A DNA stretch of 64,000 bases from UBA8752 sp049610565 (GTDB lineage: Bacteria; Bacteroidota; Bacteroidia; Flavobacteriales_D; Sanyastnellaceae). The stretch spans positions 3,245 through 67,244 of the forward strand of contig JBMYZR010000007.1 in NCBI GenBank assembly GCA_049610565.1, read 5' to 3'. The notes beneath the pieces were generated by a model, which was not told where the DNA came from, searched no databases, and saw nothing but the letters and a program-made list of their open reading frames with translations. The first letter of the stretch is position 1, and every line of letters starts with the position of its first letter. Below are positions 37,585 to 47,051 of this stretch, piece by piece. The position numbers and the translations under genes were made by a program.

Positions 37585-38190
37585 TCAACCCGGCTGGTGG
37601 CCGTACAGGCCCTGTTCGCGAATGACCTCGGCCGCTGCATCGGGCAGCAAGTACCGGGCGGACTCGCCCTTGGACAGGGCCGACCGCAGGTAGGTGCTGG
37701 AAATGCTGATGATCGGTGCAGGGCTCATCACGATGTGCTCCCCATCGGGACTCACGGTTCCGGCGACCCCGGAAGGCTCCCCCTCGCTCAGGGCGCGGGG
37801 GTAGACGAGAAAGCCGAACCGGTCGACCAGCTCCTTCCACCGTGCCCACTGCTGGAGGGTGCGCAGGTTGTCCTCCCCGATGATGATGCGGAAGGTCGCG
37901 TCCGGATGACGGCGCGTCAGGAAATCCATGGTGTGTGCGGTGTAGTTCGGCCGGGGCAGTCCGAATTCCACGTCTTCCGCAAGGAGCCGATCGTTGTCCG
38001 CGACGCTCCGCCGCACCATCTCCAACCGGTCCGCTTCGGGCGCAAGGTCTGCAGCGGCCTTCATGGGGTTGTGGGGCGTGACCACGAACCGAACCTCATC
38101 GAGCCCGTGGTGGGTCAGCATGTGCTGGGCGATGATCAGATGCCCGGTGTGGATCGGGTTGAAGGAGCCGAAATACAGACCGACGTTCAT
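37585..38190 (-). CDS. nadD: Nicotinate-nucleotide adenylyltransferase
   Basis: Adenylates nicotinate mononucleotide in NAD synthesis. The 201-residue protein has the nucleotidyl-transfer motif GSFNPIHTGH at residues 8-17 and the second motif ISSTYLR near residue 160. Its ATG overlaps the gmk stop in an ATGA, so yicC-gmk-nadD form one tightly coupled unit. Confidence 0.95.
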   Translation of the reverse strand: MNVGLYFGSFNPIHTGHLIIAQHMLTHHGLDEVRFVVTPHNPMKAAADLAPEADRLEMVRRSVADNDRLLAEDVEFGLPRPNYTAHTMDFLTRRHPDATFRIIIGEDNLRTLQQWARWKELVDRFGFLVYPRALSEGEPSGVAGTVSPDGEHIVMSPAPIISISSTYLRSALSKGESARYLLPDAAAEVIREQGLYGHQPG

Positions 38191-38807
38191 GCCTCCACCC
38201 GCTCCGGACCGAGGAATTCCTCGGCCAATTTGGTCAGATCGCCACAGGCCGTCTCCAGGTCGTCGTTGACGAGGATGACATCGAAATGCGCTGCCCGGCC
38301 CAACTCGCGCTCGGCCTTGGCGAGGCGACGGACGATGTCCTCCTCGCTGTCCGTCGCGCGCAGGCGGAGGCGATGCTCGAGGACCTCGAGGCTGGGGGGA
38401 CTCACAAACACGGACCGGATGTGGTCCCCGAGAATCTCCTTGAGCCGGATGCCGCCTTCGACGTCCACGTCGAACACGACGTGCTGGCCCGCCTTCCAGA
38501 CCTGCTCCACGGCCTCGCGCAAGGTGCCGTACAGGCGGCCGTCATAGACCTCCTCCCATTCGAGGAATTCGCCGCGGTCGACCCTTTCCCGGAACGCCTC
38601 GGTGGTCAGGAAATGGTAGTCGATACCGTCGCGCTCGGTTCCGCGAGGGGACCGGTTGGTGGCGCTCACGCTGAAGGCCACATCCGCGCGATCCGCCATG
38701 AGGCGGCGCACCAGCGTGGTCTTTCCGGCACCCGATGGTGCGGAGAACACCAGCGCCTTGCCGGTGGCCTCGAACGGGGTGGGGCGGGGGGCGATGTCGG
38801 CGTCCAT
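38187..38807 (-). CDS. gmk: Guanylate kinase
   Basis: Phosphorylates GMP to GDP. The 206-residue product has the P-loop SAPSGAGKTT, the GMP-binding SATNRSPRGTERDGIDYHF (in part, SATNRSPRG) and the VFDVDVEGG motif. The ATG at 38807 shares a base with the yicC stop (TGATG). An ATP/GTP-balancing role next to nadD fits a nucleotide gene cluster. Confidence 0.95.
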   Translation of the reverse strand: MDADIAPRPTPFEATGKALVFSAPSGAGKTTLVRRLMADRADVAFSVSATNRSPRGTERDGIDYHFLTTEAFRERVDRGEFLEWEEVYDGRLYGTLREAVEQVWKAGQHVVFDVDVEGGIRLKEILGDHIRSVFVSPPSLEVLEHRLRLRATDSEEDIVRRLAKAERELGRAAHFDVILVNDDLETACGDLTKLAEEFLGPERVEA

Positions 38808-39697
38808 CACAAGGCGTTCAGGATCTGTTCCTTGATTTTCTCGAGCTCGTCCTTCATCTGGACCACGAGCCGTTGCATGCCCGCATCCTGGCATTTGCTG
38901 CCGAGCGTGTTGATCTCGCGGCCGATTTCCTGGGCGATGAAACCGAGCTTCTTGCCCTGCCCTGCGTTGCCGTCCAGCATCTCCATGAAGTAGGTGCAGT
39001 TCGCTTCGAGGCGGACCAACTCCTCGGTTACGTCGAGCTTTTCCATGTAGAAGATGAGCTCGTGCTCGAAGCGGTTCTCGTCGATCCGGTCGCGGGGCAA
39101 GTCGGCTTCGAGGTGGTCCCGAAGGCGGGCGCGCGTGCGCTCGGACCGCGCCTCCAGCAGGGGCTTCAACTCGCCGCGCAAGGCCTCGATGGCCCCCACG
39201 CGCTGGCGAAAGTCCTGTTCGAGGACAACGCCTTCCTGCGTGCGGTAGGCGATGAACTGCTCCGAAGCGGATGCCACCAGGGCCTGCAGGGCTTCCCATT
39301 CGCCTTCCTCCAACGTGTCCTTGGTGGCGCTGACCGCGTCGGGAAAGCGCAGCGCAGACTGGAATTGCTGCAACCGGCCTTCCACATGGCCCGCCGGAAC
39401 GCCATTGGCCTCGAACAACGGCGTCAGTTGGTCGACGTACTGCTGGACCAACCCGGTGTTGACCTCATGGCGGACATCGGACGCATCGGATTCGAAGTGG
39501 ATGAGGAGGTCGGATTTGCCTCGGCCCACCGCCTTGCCCACCTGCTTCCGGAGCTCCATCTCGTGCGGACGGAACCGGGAAGGCATGCGGACGGACAGGT
39601 CCAAACCCTTGCCGTTCAGCGATCGGACCTCCACCGTGTACTTCCGCGCCCCAATGTGCGCCTCGGCCTTTCCGTAGCCGGTCATGGACAGGATCAT
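38807..39697 (-). CDS. yicC: YicC/YloC-family endoribonuclease
   Basis: Family of RNA-acting proteins; YicC members are reported as endoribonucleases. The 296-residue protein opens with the conserved SMTGYGKAE and EVRSLNGKGLD, and ends with the diagnostic C-terminal block GKKLGFIAQEIGREINTLGSK (two parts: GKKLGFIAQE, IGREINTLGSK). The start at 39697 (MILSMTGYG) is used; 39685 is an alternative four codons in. It is the first gene of yicC-gmk-nadD. Confidence 0.94.
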   Translation of the reverse strand: MILSMTGYGKAEAHIGARKYTVEVRSLNGKGLDLSVRMPSRFRPHEMELRKQVGKAVGRGKSDLLIHFESDASDVRHEVNTGLVQQYVDQLTPLFEANGVPAGHVEGRLQQFQSALRFPDAVSATKDTLEEGEWEALQALVASASEQFIAYRTQEGVVLEQDFRQRVGAIEALRGELKPLLEARSERTRARLRDHLEADLPRDRIDENRFEHELIFYMEKLDVTEELVRLEANCTYFMEMLDGNAGQGKKLGFIAQEIGREINTLGSKCQDAGMQRLVVQMKDELEKIKEQILNAL

Positions 39698-39748
39698 GCC
39701 GCAAAATACACCTGTGACCCCGCCCGGCATTCCACGCGGTCTGAACGG

Positions 39749-39756
39749 TACCTTCG
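39749..39756 (+). promoter_or_regulatory. Candidate -7 box for the polyprenyl synthase gene
   Basis: TACCTTCG (TAnnTTCG type) ends 5 bases before the ATG at 39762, inside the 64-base gap with divergent yicC. The very short leader makes it uncertain. Confidence 0.3.
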
Positions 39757-39761
39757 CGGCC

Positions 39762-40736
39762 ATGGCCGGCCTTGCGTCGATACGTCAACCAGTGGACCGC
39801 GAGATGCGCGAGTTCCAAGGGCACTTCAAGGAGGCCATGCGCACTTCGGTGCCCCTGTTGGACCACATCACCCGCTACATCGTCAAGAGCCGGGGCAAGC
39901 AAATGCGCCCGATCCTGGTGTACCTGACGGCCCAGGCGTGCGGTGGCACCACCGAGCGCAGCCATGTGGCGGCCACGCTGATCGAACTGCTGCACACCGC
40001 CACGCTCGTCCACGACGATGTGGTCGACCGGGCCGAAACCCGCCGGGGCTTCTTCTCCATCAACGCGCTCTGGAAATCCAAGATCGCCGTGCTCGTCGGG
40101 GACTACCTCCTCTCCCGGGGCCTGCTGATTTCGATGGAGCGCGATGCGGTCGACCTGCTGCGCATCACCTCCCGTGCGGTGGAATCCATGAGCGAAGGCG
40201 AGCTCCTGCAAATCGAGAAGGCGCGGCGATTGGACATCACCGAGGAGGTCTACTTCGACATCATCCGCCGGAAGACCGCTTCGCTCATCGCCGCCTGCTG
40301 TGCTGCCGGGGCCGCCAGTTCCGGAGCCGACGAGGACCGGGTGGAGTACATGCGGGCCTTTGGCGAAGCCGTCGGCATCGCGTTCCAGATCAAGGACGAC
40401 CTGCTCGACTTTGCCCCCACCAGCGCCACGGGCAAACCCAAGGGGGGCGACCTCAAGGAGCGGAAGATGACGCTGCCCTTGATCCACACGCTGCAGATGC
40501 AATCGCGCGGCGAACGGAAGCGCATGATCCGCGACATCAAGCGCAGTGCCACGCGGCCGGAGGTGGCGTCCGCCCTGCTCGCGGACATCGAAGCCGGACC
40601 CGGCATCCGGTATGCCGAAGAGAAGATGGCCGAGTACCGGGACCGCGCCATCGCCATGCTGCAGGACCTCCCTGCCTCGCCCGCACGGGAGGCGCTGGCC
40701 GAGCTGGTCCACTTCACCACATCCCGACGCAAATGA
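39762..40736 (+). CDS. Polyprenyl (octaprenyl-type) diphosphate synthase
   Basis: Chain-elongating trans-prenyltransferase, probably supplying the side chain of menaquinone. The 324-residue protein has both Asp-rich motifs, LVHDDVVDRAETRRG and QIKDDLLDFAP, the GKQMRP substrate motif and GDYLLSRG. The ATG at 39762 is preferred over an upstream one at 39684. Its stop overlaps the start of the next lipoprotein gene (ATGA). Confidence 0.93.
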   Translation: MAGLASIRQPVDREMREFQGHFKEAMRTSVPLLDHITRYIVKSRGKQMRPILVYLTAQACGGTTERSHVAATLIELLHTATLVHDDVVDRAETRRGFFSINALWKSKIAVLVGDYLLSRGLLISMERDAVDLLRITSRAVESMSEGELLQIEKARRLDITEEVYFDIIRRKTASLIAACCAAGAASSGADEDRVEYMRAFGEAVGIAFQIKDDLLDFAPTSATGKPKGGDLKERKMTLPLIHTLQMQSRGERKRMIRDIKRSATRPEVASALLADIEAGPGIRYAEEKMAEYRDRAIAMLQDLPASPAREALAELVHFTTSRRK

Positions 40737-41170
40737 AGCCGACGCATTCCCTGCTCCTGACCCTGTTGCTGCTCGCCGCCGGTTGTGCCAACCCGGTGGA
40801 GGAGAAGGTCACGGCGACGTGGCCGGACGGTTCCAGAAAGGAGGTCCACCTCACGGAGGAGGGGCTGGAGGGCCATGAAATCCAGCAATTCCACGCCAAC
40901 GGAAAGCTCCACGTGCGGGGCCGGCTGGTGGACGGGCAACGCGATGGCACCTGGAACACCTACCGGGAGAACGGGCAGCCGTGGAGCCAGGTCGACTATG
41001 CGGCCGGTGTGAAACAGGGCCTCTTCCGCACGTGGCACGCCAACGGCATGCCGCACATCGAAGGGCAGCACGAGGCCGGCCAGCGCGCGGGGAAGTGGGA
41101 CTTCTTCGACGACACCGGACAGTTGAATGAGACCCTCGATTTCGCCGACGGCGAGGGCACCCCGAATTGA
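40733..41170 (+). CDS. MORN-like repeat lipoprotein
   Basis: A 145-residue predicted lipoprotein with the lipobox LLAAGC. It carries about four MORN-variant repeats (FHANGKLHVRGRLVDGQRDG, YRENGQPWSQVDYAAGVKQG, WHANGMPHIEGQHEAGQRAG, FDDTGQLNETLDFADGEG). Similar proteins are sometimes named YwqK-type antitoxins, but nothing here suggests a toxin-antitoxin pair. Translational coupling to the prenyl synthase is clear; the functional link is not. Confidence 0.85.
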   Translation: MKPTHSLLLTLLLLAAGCANPVEEKVTATWPDGSRKEVHLTEEGLEGHEIQQFHANGKLHVRGRLVDGQRDGTWNTYRENGQPWSQVDYAAGVKQGLFRTWHANGMPHIEGQHEAGQRAGKWDFFDDTGQLNETLDFADGEGTPN

Positions 41171-41240
41171 ACGGCGTCCTGTGGGTGAATCGCCTGCGGC
41201 GCGCACACGGAGGACCGTCCTGCACGCGTTCCTTTGTGGC

Positions 41241-42284
41241 ATGCGATCCTCGGTTTCCTGCTTCTTGACGTTCGGTCTGGTGTGGATGGTCCCCCTGCTC
41301 CTCTCGGGCGCGGGCGCGGAAGACCAGCGGGCCTACATCGAACGCTGGAAGGAGGAGGCGATGCGCCAGATGGTGGAGCACCGCATTCCGGCGAGCATTA
41401 CCCTCGCCCAGGGCCTGCTCGAGAGCGGATCGGGCAAGAGCGAATTGAGCAGCAAGTCCAACAACCACTTCGGCATCAAGTGCCACAAGGGGTGGGAAGG
41501 CGGACGGACCTACCACGACGACGACAAGAAGGGCGAATGCTTCCGGGTCTACGACGACCCGCGCGACAGCTATGAGGACCACAGCCTGTTCCTCAAGCGC
41601 GACCGGTACGCCTCGCTGTTCGAGCTCAAGATTGACGACTACAAGGGGTGGGCCAAGGGGCTCAAGCGGTGCGGCTACGCCACCAGTCCGACGTACGCCA
41701 AGGCCCTCATCGAGCTCATCGAGCGCCATGAGTTGCACCGGTACGACGACGAGGGCATCCAGTGGATCAAGCGCGGCGGCATGCCCGACCGGGAGGCCCT
41801 TTCCGACGCGACCGGCTCCGACGCGGCGGGCGCTTCGGCGGGTTCAGCGGGGGACGCCGACCGGACCGTTCGGCTCTCCGGATCGCGGGCCAGCGGCATC
41901 TCCCCCAACGACGTGGCCTGGATCCAGGGCATGCAGGGCGAAAGCCTGGCCGACCTCGCCGACGCCTTCCAACTGTCGGTCTGGCAGCTGCGCAAGTACA
42001 ACGACCTCGACGGGGCGACGGGAACCACCGTGCTCTCCACCACCCGCCGCCTGTACACCCAACCGAAGCGCCGGCGGGGCGTGCGGAACTGGCATGTCGT
42101 GAAGGAGGGCGAGACCCTGCGCACCATCAGCGATGCCGAAGCCGTGAAGCTCAAGGTCCTCGTCGACCGGACCGGAAAGACCGCCGACCAGGCCCTGCCG
42201 GTCGGCTACAAGGTGCCCTTGAGGTTCCCGCCCAAGGAGGACGGCAGCCTGCCGTGGTATGCCGGCTCCCGAGGCGGAGGCTGA
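41241..42284 (+). CDS. Exported glucosaminidase with LysM domains
   Basis: A predicted peptidoglycan hydrolase of 347 residues. A signal peptide (residues 1-26) precedes a GH73-type N-acetylglucosaminidase domain (about 30-180) with PASITLAQGLLESGSGKSEL, the catalytic Glu in LLESGSG, NNHFGIKC and YATSPTYAKALIELI. Two LysM-like segments follow (about 220-275 and 282-330), the second opening WHVVKEGETLRTISD. A low-complexity Gly/Ala/Ser/Asp linker joins them. It probably trims glycan strands during growth. The start at 41241 gives the clean signal; the frame is open further upstream. Confidence 0.9.
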   Translation: MRSSVSCFLTFGLVWMVPLLLSGAGAEDQRAYIERWKEEAMRQMVEHRIPASITLAQGLLESGSGKSELSSKSNNHFGIKCHKGWEGGRTYHDDDKKGECFRVYDDPRDSYEDHSLFLKRDRYASLFELKIDDYKGWAKGLKRCGYATSPTYAKALIELIERHELHRYDDEGIQWIKRGGMPDREALSDATGSDAAGASAGSAGDADRTVRLSGSRASGISPNDVAWIQGMQGESLADLADAFQLSVWQLRKYNDLDGATGTTVLSTTRRLYTQPKRRRGVRNWHVVKEGETLRTISDAEAVKLKVLVDRTGKTADQALPVGYKVPLRFPPKEDGSLPWYAGSRGGG

Positions 42285-42310
42285 GACCCGTTCCTCGCTA
42301 CCTTGCATCC

Positions 42311-43495
42311 ATGCCCTTCTATCAGACGCGCGGGCAGGTTCCGCACAAGCGCCACACCCAGTTTCCGAAGGCCGACGGCACGCTCCACCACGAGCAACTG
42401 TTCGGCACCATCGGGTTCGTGGGCATGAGCTCGCTGCTCTACCACCTGTATCCGCCGACGATGGTGAAATCCGTCTCGGAGCCGGTGGACGCCCGACCGG
42501 TGGAAGGGGTCAAGGAAAACCTCAAATCCCGCCGCGTGCCGGGCTTTTCCGCTCCGTCCTCGGGCCATGCGCTCGCCGCGCGGGTGCCGATGATGTTCAA
42601 TGCGGACTGCACGATTTCCGTGGCCCGGCCGACCGAGGCCGATCCGGCGGACCGCTTCTACAAGAATGCTGACAGCGACGAGGTCGTCTTCATCCACGAC
42701 GGAGAGGGCGTGCTCGAAACGATGTTCGGCACGCTGGCCTACCGGCCCGGCGATTACCTCGTGATTCCGCGGGGGGTCATCCACCGCTGGGCGCCGGCCT
42801 CGGATTCCGAGCAACGCTGGCTGGTCGTCGAAAGTGCCCACCCCGTGGTCACGCCGAAGCGCTACCGCAACCACTTCGGGCAGCTGCTCGAGCACAGCCC
42901 GTTCTGCGAGCGGGACTTCCGCGTGCCGGAGCACGTGCCGGCGGTGGACCGCGAAGGCGACTTCCCCATCGACGTCCGCAAGGAGAGCATGATCCACACG
43001 GCCACCTACGCCCGCCACCCCTTCGATGTGGTCGGCTGGGACGGGTACCATTTCCCCTACGCCTTCTCCATCCACGACTTCGAGCCCATCACGGGCCGGG
43101 TCCACCAACCGCCGCCCGTCCACCAGACCTTCGAGACGGACGCCTTCGTCATCTGCAGCTTCTGCCCGCGGTTGTACGATTACCACCCCAAGTCCATTCC
43201 CGCCCCCTACAACCACAGCAACATCGACTCCGACGAGGTGCTGTACTACGTCGAGGGCAACTTCATGAGCCGCAAGGGCATTTCGCGGGGTGACCTCACC
43301 CTGCACCCCGGCGGCATTCCCCACGGCCCCCACCCCGGCACCTACGAAGGCTCCATCGGCAAGACCGGCACCGCCGAGCTCGCCGTCATGGTGGACACCT
43401 TCCGCCCCCTCCGCCTGACCCAGCACGCCCTCGACATCGAGGACGGCGGCTACCACCAGAGCTGGCTGGGCTACACCCCTTCGAACATCGACTGA
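42311..43495 (+). CDS. hmgA: Homogentisate 1,2-dioxygenase
   Basis: Opens the homogentisate ring in tyrosine/phenylalanine breakdown, an Fe(II) cupin enzyme. The 394-residue protein has the metal-site regions NHSNIDSDEVLYYVEGNF and LHPGGIPHGPHPG, plus PYAFSIHDFEPITGR. The ATG at 42311 lies 26 bases after the glucosaminidase gene; TACCTTGC just upstream is a possible promoter box lacking one base. It is followed seven bases later by hppD, which makes the substrate homogentisate. Maleylacetoacetate isomerase and fumarylacetoacetase are not in the window. Confidence 0.94.
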   Translation: MPFYQTRGQVPHKRHTQFPKADGTLHHEQLFGTIGFVGMSSLLYHLYPPTMVKSVSEPVDARPVEGVKENLKSRRVPGFSAPSSGHALAARVPMMFNADCTISVARPTEADPADRFYKNADSDEVVFIHDGEGVLETMFGTLAYRPGDYLVIPRGVIHRWAPASDSEQRWLVVESAHPVVTPKRYRNHFGQLLEHSPFCERDFRVPEHVPAVDREGDFPIDVRKESMIHTATYARHPFDVVGWDGYHFPYAFSIHDFEPITGRVHQPPPVHQTFETDAFVICSFCPRLYDYHPKSIPAPYNHSNIDSDEVLYYVEGNFMSRKGISRGDLTLHPGGIPHGPHPGTYEGSIGKTGTAELAVMVDTFRPLRLTQHALDIEDGGYHQSWLGYTPSNID

Positions 43496-43502
43496 CCCTG
43501 CA

Positions 43503-44642
43503 ATGACCATGGAACAGCAGACCCCGCAACCCGAGATCGTCGTCCCCGAAGCGGACGACTTCCTGCCCCTGCTCGGCACCGACCACGTCGAGCTCATCGT
43601 CGGCAACGCCAAGCAAAGCGCGTACTACTACATGCACGCCTGGGGCTACCAGCCGTTGGCGTACAAGGGTCTCGAAACCGGGGACGCGGAGAGCGTGAGC
43701 TACGTGTTGCGCCAGGACAAGATCACGCTCGTCCTGACCACGCCGCTCGTGGCCGACGGCCCGCTCAACGACCACCTCAACCGGCATGGCGACGGCGTCA
43801 AGGCTGTGGCCCTCTGGGTCGACGACGCGGAGAAGAGCTGGAAGGAAACCACGGCCCGCGGCGCCGTGAGCGCGTTTGAACCCCACACCCGCGAGGACGG
43901 CGACGGCAAGGTGGTCCTGAGCGGCATCGAGACCTATGGCGACACCATCCACGTCTTCGTGGAGCGCAAGGCGTACAACGGCGTGTTCCTCCCAGGTTAC
44001 CAGCCGTGGAATCCAAACTCGAACGCCCAGCCCGTCGGCCTGAAGTACATCGACCACATGGTCGGCAACGTCGGCTGGGGCGAGATGAACACCTGGTGCG
44101 AGTTCTACGCCAAGGTCATGGGCTTCGCCCAGCTGATCTCCTTTGACGACAAGGACATTTCCACCGAGTACACCGCCTTGATGTCCAAGGTGATGAGCAA
44201 TGGAAACGGGCGCATCAAGTTCCCGATCAACGAGCCCGCCGAAGGCCGGAAGAAGTCCCAGATCGAGGAGTACATCGACTTCTACCAGGGCGCCGGCGTC
44301 CAGCACATCGCCGTGGCCACGGACAACATCATCGAGACGGTCACCGACCTGCAGGCCCGCGGCATCGAGTTCCTGAAGGTGCCGGGCACGTACTACGACA
44401 CGGTGCTCGATCGGGTTGGCGAGATCGACGAGGACCTCGAGCCGTTGCGCGACCTCGGCATCCTGATCGACCGCGACGACGAGGGCTACCTGCTGCAGAT
44501 CTTCACGAAGCCCGTGGTGGACCGGCCGACCATGTTCTTCGAGATCATCCAGCGCAAGGGCGCCCAGAGCTTCGGCAAGGGCAACTTCAAGGCGCTCTTC
44601 GAAGCCATCGAACGCGAGCAGGCCCTGCGTGGCACACTCTGA
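43503..44642 (+). CDS. hppD: 4-hydroxyphenylpyruvate dioxygenase
   Basis: Converts 4-hydroxyphenylpyruvate to homogentisate. The 379-residue protein shows the Fe(II) ligands His in YIDHMVGNV, His in GVQHIAVAT and Glu in FFEIIQRKG, and the C-terminal KGNFKALFEAIEREQ typical of HPPD. It sits between hmgA and an ABC ATPase gene whose start overlaps its end by 14 bases. Confidence 0.95.
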   Translation: MTMEQQTPQPEIVVPEADDFLPLLGTDHVELIVGNAKQSAYYYMHAWGYQPLAYKGLETGDAESVSYVLRQDKITLVLTTPLVADGPLNDHLNRHGDGVKAVALWVDDAEKSWKETTARGAVSAFEPHTREDGDGKVVLSGIETYGDTIHVFVERKAYNGVFLPGYQPWNPNSNAQPVGLKYIDHMVGNVGWGEMNTWCEFYAKVMGFAQLISFDDKDISTEYTALMSKVMSNGNGRIKFPINEPAEGRKKSQIEEYIDFYQGAGVQHIAVATDNIIETVTDLQARGIEFLKVPGTYYDTVLDRVGEIDEDLEPLRDLGILIDRDDEGYLLQIFTKPVVDRPTMFFEIIQRKGAQSFGKGNFKALFEAIEREQALRGTL

Positions 44643-46269
44643 CGCCGCCCTCCGTTGGGAGAATGTCGGCCTCTCCATCCGGGAGCGGCCCATCCTCAAG
44701 GGCATCACCCTCTCCGTCGACCGCGGCGAATGCCTCGCGCTCGTTGGAGAAAGCGGGTCCGGCAAGACCCTCTGCTGCATGGCCGCCCTCGGCATGCTGC
44801 CAGACGGTGGTGAACTGACCTCCGGCCGCATCGAGGGCCTCGGGCAGCTTTGGCAGACCGCGGATGGCGCGGCGACCCACCCCGTTCCCCGCGGCGACCG
44901 GCTGGCCATGGTTTTCCAGGAACCGATGACGAGCCTCGATCCCACCATGCGGTGCGGTCGCCAATTGCAACGTGTGATTGAACGGCACAGCCACACTGAC
45001 GATTGCCCCGTGCCGGATCGGGTTCGCCACCTCCTCGAAGAGGTCCAGATGCCCGACGTGGAGCGGGCCATTCGAGCCTTTCCGCATGAATTGTCCGGCG
45101 GACAGAAGCAGCGCATCCTCATCGCCATGGCCCTGTCCAACGACCCGGACATCCTGCTCGCCGATGAGCCCACCACCGCATTGGACAGTACGCTGCGGGC
45201 GGACCTGCTCTCCCTGCTCCGAGACCTTCAGCGCCAACGGGGCCTCGCCATGGTCCTGGTCACCCATGACATGGACGTGGTCGAACGGCACGCCGACCGA
45301 GTCGCCGTGCTCTACCGGGGGGAGGTGGTCGAGCAGGGCCGGGTGGAGCGTGTGCTCTCGTCGCCGCAACACCCGTACACCCGCGGGCTGCTCGCCTGCC
45401 GCATTCCCACCTCCGGCCGGCCCACGCCGCTGCCCGTGATGGCCGCGTTCCTCGGAGACGGGCCCGCGCCCGCGCCCGCGGCGGACATCGAGAGCGTGCC
45501 CCTGACGGCCGAGAGCCTGCTGTCTGTGCAAGGGGCCACCAAAACCTATCCCGGGCAGGTTGAACCCGCCATCCGCGATGTCTCCCTCACCCTCCCCTTT
45601 GGTGGAAGCCTGGGCATCGTCGGCGGAAGCGGCTGTGGAAAGACCACCCTGGCCCGCGCCATCCTCGGGCTCCATCGCCTCGATTCGGGATCCATCACCC
45701 TCGCCGGCCGGGACGTGCAGGCCGGGACGGCGGACGACCTCCAACACATCCGGTCCCATGCCGGCCTGGTGTTCCAGGACCCGAGGGCCGCACTCAACCC
45801 CGCCAAGCGCATCGGCTCCGTCCTCGAGGAGGTGCTCATCCGCTGGGGCACACCGCGCGGTGCGGCCCACGACGAGGCCGGCGCCTTGCTCGAAGCGGTG
45901 GGCCTGAGCCGGTCCGACCTCGACAAGCGGCCCGACGCCTTCTCGGGGGGGCAGCGGCAGCGCATCGTCATCGCCCGCGCCCTCGCGGCCCGGCCCCAGC
46001 TCCTGATCTGTGACGAAGCTGTGGCCGCCCTGGACGTCAGCGTGCAGGCCCAGGTGCTGAATCTGCTCGTGGAACTGCAGGCCGAGCGCAACCTCGCCCT
46101 CCTCTTCATCAGCCACGACCTCGGCGTCGTTCGCTACCTCTGTGACCACACCGTGGTGATGGACCGGGGAAGCGTGGTGGAGGCTGCTGAATCCGAGTCT
46201 ATCTGGTCCACACCCAAGCACCCGGTAACCCGCAGACTTCAGGCCGCCGGAGGGGGCTCGATTGACTAA
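44629..46269 (+). CDS. Fused dual-ATPase subunit of an oligopeptide ABC transporter
   Basis: A 546-residue protein that fuses the two ATPases of Dpp/Opp-type peptide importers (DppD plus DppF). Half one has Walker A GESGSGKT, signature LSGGQKQR and Walker B LLADEPTTALD; half two has GGSGCGKT, FSGGQRQR and LLICDEAVAALD, where the usual Pro after Glu is Ala. The oligopeptide-type HPYTRGLLA and HPVTRRL tails follow each half. A GTG at 44629, overlapping the hppD stop by 14 bases, is the likely start. No permease or binding-protein gene is in the window, so its partners lie elsewhere. Confidence 0.9.
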   Translation: MAHSDAALRWENVGLSIRERPILKGITLSVDRGECLALVGESGSGKTLCCMAALGMLPDGGELTSGRIEGLGQLWQTADGAATHPVPRGDRLAMVFQEPMTSLDPTMRCGRQLQRVIERHSHTDDCPVPDRVRHLLEEVQMPDVERAIRAFPHELSGGQKQRILIAMALSNDPDILLADEPTTALDSTLRADLLSLLRDLQRQRGLAMVLVTHDMDVVERHADRVAVLYRGEVVEQGRVERVLSSPQHPYTRGLLACRIPTSGRPTPLPVMAAFLGDGPAPAPAADIESVPLTAESLLSVQGATKTYPGQVEPAIRDVSLTLPFGGSLGIVGGSGCGKTTLARAILGLHRLDSGSITLAGRDVQAGTADDLQHIRSHAGLVFQDPRAALNPAKRIGSVLEEVLIRWGTPRGAAHDEAGALLEAVGLSRSDLDKRPDAFSGGQRQRIVIARALAARPQLLICDEAVAALDVSVQAQVLNLLVELQAERNLALLFISHDLGVVRYLCDHTVVMDRGSVVEAAESESIWSTPKHPVTRRLQAAGGGSID

Positions 46270-46278
46270 TTTCGGACC

Positions 46279-47049
46279 ATGTCCGAGACCCCCCTCGTCA
46301 GCGAGACGCTGCACGGCTCCGTGGCCGTGTGGACCCTCAACCGCCCCCAACAGCTCAACGCCCTCAACGGCGCACTCATCGCCGAACTCGGCGACATGGT
46401 GGACGCCGTGCAACAGCGGGATGACGTGCGCTGCGTCATCCTGACCGGTTCGGGCGAGAAGGCCTTCGTGGCCGGCGCCGACATCAAGGAGTTCTCCGAC
46501 TTCGACGGCGTGCAGGGCCGCGCCCTCGCCGAGCGCGGTCAGCGGACCCTCTTCGACGCCATTGCCCTGTCGAAGACGCCGTTCATCGCCGCCGTCGGCG
46601 GCTTTGCACTCGGTGGTGGCCTCGAGCTCGCCTTGGCCTGCCACATCCGGGTGGCATCCGACACGGCCCGGATGGGCCTGCCGGAAGTGACCCTCGGTCT
46701 GATCCCCGGATACGGTGGAACGCAGCGGCTCGCCCGCATCGTTGGCACCGGACGCGCCATGGAGATGATCCTCAGTGCCCGGATGGTCAAGGCCGACGAA
46801 GCCCTGAACATGGGCCTCGTGAGCCAGGTCGTGTCGCGTGATGCCCTCATGGACAGTGCATTGGACATGGCCCAACGCCTGACGGCCAACAGCCCGAACG
46901 CCCAGGCTTCCGCCATCCGCGCCGTCCTGTCCAGCGGGAGTGCGGAGGGCTTCGAAGTCGAAATCGAGGAGTTCGGACGCTGTTTCGACCACGCCGACTT
47001 CAAGGAGGGCGTGTCGGCCTTCCTCGAGAAGCGCAAGCCCGCATTCTGA
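46279..47049 (+). CDS. Enoyl-CoA hydratase/isomerase family protein
   Basis: A 256-residue crotonase-fold enzyme. The oxyanion-hole region AFVAGADIKEF is present, and both catalytic acids of hydratases are visible: Glu in LGGGLELALAC and Glu in MGLPEVTLGLIPGYGGTQRL. It most likely hydrates short-chain enoyl-CoA in fatty acid or amino acid breakdown. It starts 9 bases after the ABC gene and 2 bases before dut, so it may be co-transcribed with either. Confidence 0.92.
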   Translation: MSETPLVSETLHGSVAVWTLNRPQQLNALNGALIAELGDMVDAVQQRDDVRCVILTGSGEKAFVAGADIKEFSDFDGVQGRALAERGQRTLFDAIALSKTPFIAAVGGFALGGGLELALACHIRVASDTARMGLPEVTLGLIPGYGGTQRLARIVGTGRAMEMILSARMVKADEALNMGLVSQVVSRDALMDSALDMAQRLTANSPNAQASAIRAVLSSGSAEGFEVEIEEFGRCFDHADFKEGVSAFLEKRKPAF

Positions 47050-47051
47050 GC

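Noticed and set aside
40733..41170. MORN-like lipoprotein as a YwqK-type antitoxin
   Set aside because: No toxin-like gene lies next to it and it has a lipoprotein signal; the antitoxin label is a family-name artefact.
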